Source of the DNA: Nephrocerus scutellatus
Lineage: Eukaryota > Arthropoda > Insecta > Diptera > Pipunculidae
Reading direction: 5' to 3'
DNA: 64,000 bases
NCBI GenBank assembly: GCA_947095585.1
Contig: OX352761.1
Coordinates: 90,764,833-90,828,832, forward strand
The position numbers and the translations under genes are program-made. The number at the start of each line of letters is the position of its first letter. Position 1 is the stretch's first letter. Below the pieces are notes generated by a model. It was not told the origin of the DNA. It did not search any database and worked only from the letters and a program-made list of their open reading frames with translations. Below are positions 57,284 through 64,000 of the stretch, piece after piece.

Positions 57284-58510
57284 AAAACAACCCATAAAAA
57301 TTAAAATTGTTCATGTAAATTGTCTAATAGGAGATATATATGTGTGCAAAATTTTAACTGAGTTAATTTGGAAAAAATTAATATTAGAGCCCCCTCACTT
57401 CAAAATTTTTTCAAAAACTTTTGTCACCGGAGATAAATTTATGTTTTAAATTTGAAGAAAATCGGGCTAATTTTTAAAAAATGTATACGGGCACCTTGGG
57501 CCTCAGGATCAATTCGCTCAAAAAATTTCCAAAAAGTTTAGACTTTCGGAGATACACATGTGTATAAAATTTTACCAAAATCGGGTTAATTTTTTTTCAA
57601 TTTTTTATGGTGCCCGGGGTCTCAAAAATAATTACCAAAATTGTTATCCATCGGAGGTACACTTGTGTATAAAATTTTAAGAAAGTCGGGTTAATTTATT
57701 TTAAAAATTTGTCTGAGGCCCCACAACCAAAATTTTTACAAAAAGTTTTGTCCATTGGAGATATAAGATGAACAGCTTGTAAAAAATTTGAAAAAAAATT
57801 TTTTTTTTAAATTTGTTGGGGCCCCATGACCCTGGGGTCTCCAAAGTTTTTACAAAAAGTGTTGTCCATCGGAGATACACACGTGTATAAAATTTAAAGC
57901 AAATCGGGTAAATTATGTAAAATATTCGTATGGGAGCCCCCCGACCCCGAGGTCCGATTTTAATAGAAAGTATTGTCACCGGAAATATACATGTGTGCAA
58001 AATTTCAATAAAATTGGGCTTTGGGAAGTTCGCAAGATTTGGTGTGCCAGCCAGCCAGCCACGGGCAAGAGAAGTTAATATAGAGAACTAGCTGTTCCCG
58101 GGCGCTTTGCTACCCGCCCACTGACGCCACGCCCACTTACACCCGCGTTTCCCGGCTGTCCCATCCCGCTGACCACCGCCAACTGACCTCCCGCCCACTG
58201 ACGCCACGCCCACGGTCCAAATTTTGTCAACGATTTTCTTTTTGTTTAAGTATTATATGGTGTGAATTTGAGCCAAATCGTTCCAAAAATACTACCACAA
58301 AAACAATGTTCGGACTATAGCCAAATCAGTCCAGTCGTTCTCAAAATTTTTTTTGTTTTTTTTTCACCTAGCGGTATTTTTTTCACTTTAAAACCTATTC
58401 TCATACCTACTAAATATACATAAAAAATTTCATAACAATCGGTCAAGCCGTTTCGGAGTAGTTGAGCCTCAAACACCGTGACACGAGATTTTTATATATT
58501 AGATTTAAAA
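57284..58510 (-). mobile_element. HINE-like element with about seven tandem internal units, split by a Helitron
   Basis: The hairpin end (ACAACCCATAAAAATT) is at 57286-57305. Units containing a core like ACAAAAAGTGTTGTCCATCGG followed by ACACATGTGTATAAAATTT lie at about 57328, 57407, 57520, 57635, 57734, 57846 and 57958, so the usual two units have become about seven with a spacing near 105 bases. The 5' end GTTAATATAGAGAA|TTTAAA is cut by the Helitron at 58088-58503. Confidence 0.85.
58088..58503 (-). mobile_element. Non-autonomous Helitron with textbook ends
   Basis: On the minus strand it starts TCTAATATATAAAAATCTCG at 58503 and ends GGGAACAGCTAG at 58088. Before the end a stem GGGCG...CGCCC (loop of ten bases) lies 12 bases from CTAG. 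It is flanked by A and T. Joining the flanks restores TATAGAGAATTTAAA, the normal HINE-like terminus, so the empty site is known. The element is 416 bases long, without coding capacity. Its internal CCGCCCACTGACGCCACGCCC part occurs twice. Confidence 0.95.
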
Positions 58511-59240
58511 ATAAATTGGGAGCCCCCTTATCCTGATCACTTCAATTTTTTACAAAAAGTGTTTCCGTTGGAGAAACACATGTGTATAAAATTTAAAGAA
58601 AATTGGGTAAATCCGATCACGCCAACATTTTTACAAAAAGTGTTGTCCATCAGATATACACGTGTGTATAAAATTTTAAGAAAATCAGGTACTTTTTTTT
58701 ATAAAATTTGTATGGATGCCACTCGACCCTGGGGCCTGATCACTTCCAAAATTTTACACAAAGTGTTGTCCGTCGGAGATACACTCGCGTATAAAATTAG
58801 ATTTTTTTTACAAAATTTGTATGGGTGCCCCCGACCCCAGTGCCCGATCACTTCCAAATTTTTACAAAAAGTGAGGTCCATCGGAGACACACATGAATAT
58901 AAAATTTGAAGAAAATCGGGATTTTTTTTTATAAAATTTGTATTGGTGCCCCCCGACCCCGGGGCCTGATCACTTCCAAATATTTATAACTACAAAGTTT
59001 TTACAAAAAGTGTTGTCCATCGAAGATCCACAAGCGTAGGGTACATTTTGTAAAATGGGAGCCCCCCGACTCCGAGGCCCGAGGGGCACCAAATTTTAAT
59101 AGAAGTTTTGTCATGGGAAATACACATGTGTGCAAAGTTTCAATAAAATCGGGCTTTAGGAAGTGGGTTAAAAATTGATTACAAGATTTGGTGTGCCTGT
59201 CCGCCAGCCAGCCACGGGCACGCGAAGTTAATATAGAGAA
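58511..59240 (-). mobile_element. HINE-like element with about six tandem internal units, no hairpin end
   Basis: Units with the TTTTTACAAAAAGTG core lie at about 58539, 58628, 58750, 58859, 58997 and 59093, separated by blocks with GTATGGGTGCCCCCGACCCC. The 5' side has GCCAGCCAGCCACGGGCACG and AAGTTAATATAGAGAA ending at 59240, where the final TTTAAA is missing. The hairpin end is absent, and its place is taken by the previous element. The two neighbours may therefore be one rearranged element. Confidence 0.8.
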
Positions 59241-59734
59241 AGGAGCCATTGGGTCCATGAAATACCGAAGATCGAGCGAAAGCGAACAAAACAAACGTAC
59301 AAAATACAAATATATATTAATATATCTTCCAAAATATGGTAAACTAAAATGCCACACAATTACTTCTGGCTGCACGCAGGTGCACTTCATCTTAGTTGTG
59401 TATAGCTAATTTCCTTTATATCTCAAAATACCCTTCCAATATTAATCTACAATAAAGAATTTTGTATTGTACGCAGTTTAATAAACTACCAATCATCAAA
59501 TCTCAGTTGAACATTTATTGAAAGCTCTTATTGAAAGTTTCAAGTTTAAATTGCAATTTGATGTCAATTTCGAACTCATAGAGTCTACTCTCTTTTTGTC
59601 TACTCTAGCAAATCGATTTGCCCCAAATGAGTGCATGGGCATGCGACATTTTTATATTGTATTATCTGTGCTTATAGATAGATATCATGTCAGCTGCGAC
59701 TCGCGACTGAAGTTTACTTCTTAAGAATCGAATT

Positions 59735-60190
59735 TCATACATAACACGTGCCACACGCGTCATACGCGTCACAAATTACGTCATCGCAAGCCGAGCGTTA
59801 ACCAATTGTTTTCAGACAAGTCTCATCAAATTCTGACTAGTTGAAGCCGAAGCCGGATTTACACTATTCCATGCATTACACACGCCACACACCCCACACA
59901 TGACGCGCGATATGCATCACACGCGGAATATCAAAATTGCTGTGTGAGATATAGTTGAGCTGCCCACACTTCACAAATTACGTCATCGCAACCGAGGGCT
60001 AATCAATTGATTTAAACCAAATTCTGACTAGTAGAAGCTAATATATACCAGTTCCACATTTCCATGCATTACACGCGCCACACACGATGTGTGACGGACC
60101 TCATACGCGGAATATCAAAAATGCTGTGTGGGATATAGTTGCTTACAAAACTTCAGCTCTCTAGGTCGTGTGATAGGTCAAAAACGAACG
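59735..60190. repeat. ACGCGT-rich repeat, two tandem units of about 200 bases
   Basis: ACAAATTACGTCATCGCAA at 59771 and 59973 and CCATGCATTACAC at about 59869 and 60062 show a period close to 200 bases. The second unit ends CTTCAGCTCTCTAGGTCGTGTG, which occurs inverted at about 32495-32517. It is rich in ACGCGT and CACACGC. No coding sequence. Confidence 0.75.
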
Positions 60191-61222
60191 ACTTCGCTTT
60201 TTTTTTACGCATAACAAGTTAACGCGTAGCAAGTTAACTCTCGATTGGGGGGATCTTCGAGGAAGGGTCTTGGGATGGGTCTAGGAGGATGGTTGTTGAG
60301 GAATTGCGGCGAGTGGTGATGTGATGGGTGACTAAATGAGTGGGTGACGGTTGGGAGAAGACTGGTGGAAGAGCGGTATATACCGGAAACACCTAGTTTC
60401 ATATGTTTACTATATTGCTTAATCATCCGAGCCTATTTTGTTATCTTAATGGACTGCAAAGTCATTGTGTTATTTTTATTATGCTTAAGTATATTTTTTA
60501 ATGTTATTTTGTATTCGAATTGCCAAAGTTTTCAATAAATGCAAAAATATTCTTTGAATAAATTATAGTCAAGAATTTTATATAATTAGAATTCAAAAAG
60601 TATTTCTTTTTCGTACTGCTTACTCCACTTTGCAGTATTATAAATTATTAAACAAATAATTATTTAAATTAATTATGAAAATATACATAATCTTCTTTAC
60701 TGTGAAGCTTTATTATTTATTTGCTAGATCGATTTCGAAACTTAAAGTTCCATCATTATTAGTGTTAAAGAATTCTGGTGTGTATGGTTTTTCCGGCCAC
60801 ATTGTGGCCCCGACTAGTTGGCAGGTCACATAATTCTCGCACGTGTCAAAAATTCACATATAACTAAAGCAGTATAATAGCTGAGGCATACATTAAGTTG
60901 CTTCAGTTCACAACACACACGGAATGCCCTGTCCGAGCCCTGTAGGCACTCCCATTAGTGATCATTGGCACAGCACATCTGTCTTGGGTTTTGGCTTTAC
61001 TGTTTAACCGGAAAAAGTCTCGTACAGGTTTGACGAATTTAATGTAATTGTATTCTGAATGTGACTGTGATGCACAAAATAAAGATAATAAAGTGGTTAT
61101 TTCACTAAGGACTGAACCTGAAAGTCTGCATGAAAATTCGTGCTTAATTTATGTCTCATTCTAAAAAAATTGGCCAGTTGAATAATATCTTTTTTCTGTG
61201 AAATGTGTCTTCAAATTCAAAC
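60191..61222. other. Non-coding stretch
   Basis: A G-rich stretch at 60240-60365 with GGGTCT, GGATGG and GGGTGA repeats looks like a degenerate minisatellite. No gene was recognised; the rest is AT-rich. Confidence 0.5.
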
Positions 61223-61736
61223 AAAAAAAACAACCCATAAAAATTTAAATTTTTCTTGTAAATTCTCTAATCGGGGATACACACACACACACACTGCGTG
61301 CTCGTTTTGTGGCAAAATCATCCACCAAATGCCGTAGCGGCAGCGAACAGCGCTGCTCACAAAGCACAGAGCTCATACTTTGCCGTGAACTGATGCGATA
61401 TAGCGATATTTAAAAATTGTATATTGGGGTCCCCAAGGGGCCGATCGCTCCAAATTTTTACAAAAAGTGTTTTCCATCGAAGACACACATGTGTACAAAA
61501 TTTAAAGAAATAATGTAAAATATTTGTATGGGAGCCCCCCGACCCCGCGGCCCGAGGGGCCTCAAATTTTAATAGAAAGTGTTGTCATGGGAGGTATGCA
61601 TGTGTGCCAAATTTCAATAAAATCAGGCTGTAGGAAGTGGGTTAAAAATTGATCGCAAGATTCCATGACACACAAATCCACAAATCCACAAACCCACAAA
61701 CACACGGGCAAGTGAAGTTAATATAGAGAATTTAAA
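61223..61736 (-). mobile_element. HINE-like element, complete copy
   Basis: The hairpin end is at 61223-61262 with AAATTCTCTAATCGGGG, then a short (CA)n tract, ATATCGCTATATCGCATC equivalent, and two units at about 61454 and 61566. The 5' side has an (AACCCACA)-like tract at about 61670-61702 instead of GGCT, then AAGTTAATATAGAGAATTTAAA. Structure and length equal the reference copy at 56234-56755. Confidence 0.9.
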
Positions 61737-63830
61737 AATTAAAAAGTAAAACCCTTTCTTTAATCCGTTTGAAGATTGTGGTTGCAGTAAATTGGTGTCG
61801 TGGCAGATATATTAATATGAATAGTCAACCGTAAATCGGCTGTTCCAACTGGCGTACACTTAAGTCTATTGTTTCATGCTGCATGCAATTTACAGAAAAC
61901 GTTATAGGTAAAATGGATTAGGATGTATAGTTTTTCCGCACCTTCAAAAATATCCACAGCAGTAAAATAATAAATAGAGTTTTGTTGACCCTTAAACTAG
62001 TATTGTATTTCTTTTTCAGGCCACATTTGATGGCAAAGTACTTTGGCCGTGCTATTTATAAATGTGCATGTGTACAATTTCATACTTTTAAAAATGGAGA
62101 AGTTGAATTTCGCTTTAAGCTATTTTTAGTTTCGTATAAGTAAATCTGATTCACCTCAAGTAATTGCTCCAGGATACATAAGTACCTTCGGGTTCGCGTT
62201 AGACACTCCAGCTCAGCCACGAAAGTTCCGCATTTAAATTCACTTTCATATTTAAGTCTACAACGTTTTGAGGTCTTTATTTCGGTACAAATTTTTGTAT
62301 TATTATATCCCGAGAACTTTAATTAAAAGTGATTATTGCTAATTTTATTTCATGCCTTGAGGTGGGTAGGCCAACAATTTCTTTTTCACTTTCGAAAAAT
62401 AACAGGGGAGAAAACAAATTCGGAGTTTAATAAACTAGGGTCGCCGCAGTCTTTTGACAGCATAAGTTTGCAGCATAATTTTGAGCAAAGTGTAATTGAA
62501 GCGAAAATATAGATACAATGATGATATAAGACTAAGACAATCTTTGATAACTTTATTATTGACTGGTATTTCTATTCCGTACTGTCCTAAACCTCCACAC
62601 GCTCGGAGTTGAACCACTCGCAATACTGAATGAATTCTTCCAATAAACTTTTGTTCAATAGGTTGCTAGTAACTTTGAGGTTAGACATTTATTGCAGTTT
62701 TTGAACGAATAGATAACCATGAAATGAAGTCATGATTATAATTTCTGCTGATTGACTTCGAGATACACACATTGCATCTGCATTTCAAACCCTTTCGGCT
62801 TCAACTTATCCTGCTCTTATTTGAGTTGACATTTCAACATGTTGCATAGCAACATGCTGAGGAGGCAAGCACCTGTATTGTTCGATGCGTCCGAATATGG
62901 GCTAAATGGTAGACCCATGGGCTCGACTTGAGTATTGTGTGTTGATACCCCTGAATATTACTTTTGAAAACCGTGTGAGGAACAAAATTCTTCACATTAG
63001 AATTTTACCCACACAACATGTCTGGAAATAATTTCCAAGCCTGTCATAGACATAAAATTAAAGAAATAAAAACTCAAAATGTAGTTTTTAACAATCATTC
63101 ATAGTTATCAACGCACTCTCTACAAAGTAACTAAAGTCACTCAATTGTCGCCGAAATGGCCAATATTTCGTTTTCTCCTCTTTTTCTCTTCCTCTTACGA
63201 GCGATAGGCGATTACAGATCATAGTGCATTGAACGCTCAGACATTATGTACAGACGTACTCCCACGCATAGCAAACAAAAATCAAAATACTATGCAACGG
63301 CTGATGGTGTCAATGACCTGAGCACCGCTCAGACAAGAAATAACCGAAACTGAGACAATAATGGATTTGTGCATACAAGTTAAATTATTAAATTATAAAA
63401 TCACTTTTTAAAAAATACTTTTCAGAGCGGAGCTCTGATCTTTATTCAATGATATCAAAATTATAACTCTAACAATATTATGACATGAACTTATATTTAT
63501 ACTGATTTTGCCATTTTGAAATAGGGATGAGACTGCGTCTGCAGGAATATCTAACTGCGCACATGCAAGGCGAATTCTGTCAACATGTTTACCACTTTCG
63601 ATTCAAGGCCAATCTTATGATCAAAACACCAGATGGTCAATTACGACGTAGACATAGATGCGTCAGCGAAATGTTTCTTGTGCGCCGTTGACTGTGACAA
63701 GTTGCCACAATGTATGGTGTTAACTCCTCCCGTCTGAAATGCTGACGTTCTCGGAAGCGATATAGAAAATTTTCTGTTTGTTAACTTCTGGGACTTCTAT
63801 TTTTTCCATGATCAGTGGTGTATTTGTCTG
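61737..63830. other. Non-coding stretch of 2.1 kb
   Basis: No gene or repeat family was recognised. A hairpin, CATGTTGC-ATA-GCAACATG, is present at 62838-62856. The 62-codon frame at 62435-62623 has no recognisable domain. Confidence 0.5.
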
Positions 63831-64000
63831 TTTTTTAAATTCTCTATATTAACTTCACTTGCCCGTGGGTCGTCGGTCGTCTGTCGTGGATTCGTGCGAT
63901 CAATTTTTAACCCACTTCCCATGGCCCGAAATTTTGCACACATGTGTATTTCCGGAGACAACACTTTCTATTAAATTTTGAGGCCCCTCGGGCTGCGGGG
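63831..64000 (+). mobile_element. HINE-like element, third subfamily, cut by the window end
   Basis: Begins TTTTTTAAATTCTCTATATTAAC with GTCGGTCGTCTGTCG, GATCAATTTTTAACCCACTTCC, one ACATGTGTATTTCCGGAGACAA unit and GGCCCCTCGGGCTGCGGGG at the edge. By its GTCGGTCG tract and TTCACTTGCCCGTGGG start it is closest to the copy at 36089-36761. Confidence 0.85.

Overview
The window reads as nuclear DNA of an insect, most probably a fly (Diptera). The DNA is AT-rich, genes are sparse with long introns, and most recognisable sequence is mobile-element debris. An unprocessed-looking fragment of histone H2A ends in the PKKTEKKA tail that I know from fly H2A. There is no bacterial gene organisation (no operons, ribosome binding sites or dense ORFs).

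Only one host gene is supported: a minus-strand gene for a neural-type cell-adhesion protein. One exon (53898-54127) carries an immunoglobulin domain and the next (47383-47769) starts a fibronectin III domain. Both have good splice sites and their phases match across a 6.1 kb intron. The intron is loaded with antisense or unrelated mobile elements: a SINE, a Helentron-like element, and a LINE with ORF1 and an endonuclease but no reverse transcriptase. Other exons of this gene were not found and probably lie outside the window.

The dominant repeat is one family present about 16 times in both orientations. One end is TTTAAATTCTCTATATTAAC. The other end is TAGAGAATTTA, then a short A/T hairpin, then GGGTTGTTTTTTT. 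The ends therefore carry short subterminal inverted repeats, one end has a hairpin, there are internal microsatellites, and insertion is into T runs. This matches the structure known for Helentron-associated INterspersed Elements (HINE, the class of Drosophila INE-1/DINE-1). Here I call it the HINE-like family. Two neighbouring copies at 57.3-59.2 kb have an internal unit of about 110 bp expanded to six or seven tandem copies, and one of them is split by a canonical Helitron with a clean A^T empty site.

Layout. 0.8-5.7 kb: LINE pieces, a gypsy integrase scrap and a HINE copy. 5.9-6.2 kb: a tRNA-derived SINE. 6.2-10.4 kb: AT-rich DNA without genes. 10.4-11.0 kb: an internally deleted mariner with terminal repeats and TA duplication. 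11.1-12.2 kb: I-clade LINE 3' end. 14.0-18.0 kb: nested LINEs, with a HINE copy inserted in a reverse transcriptase frame. 18.5-18.8 kb: the H2A fragment. 19.1-22.9 kb: gypsy, RTE and SINE pieces. 23.4-29.9 kb: a jockey-type LINE broken by an antisense RTE element and by a 710 bp solo LTR with 4 bp target duplication. 29.9-31.8 kb: a block framed by a perfect 47 bp inverted repeat that holds an LTR with primer-binding site and a HINE copy. 34.8-45.5 kb: RTE-type, R1-type and jockey/CR1-type LINEs and a hAT element with a LINE inside it. 45.9-46.1 kb: a short Helitron. 47.4-54.1 kb: the host gene exons. 55-64 kb: tandem repeats and HINE copies.

Almost all mobile-element genes are broken by stops and frameshifts, so the mobile elements appear inactive here. 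The interest lies in the nesting order, the empty sites that date insertions, the structure of the HINE-like family, and the chimeric H2A fragment. Family names were assigned by eye from motifs; no database search was possible.
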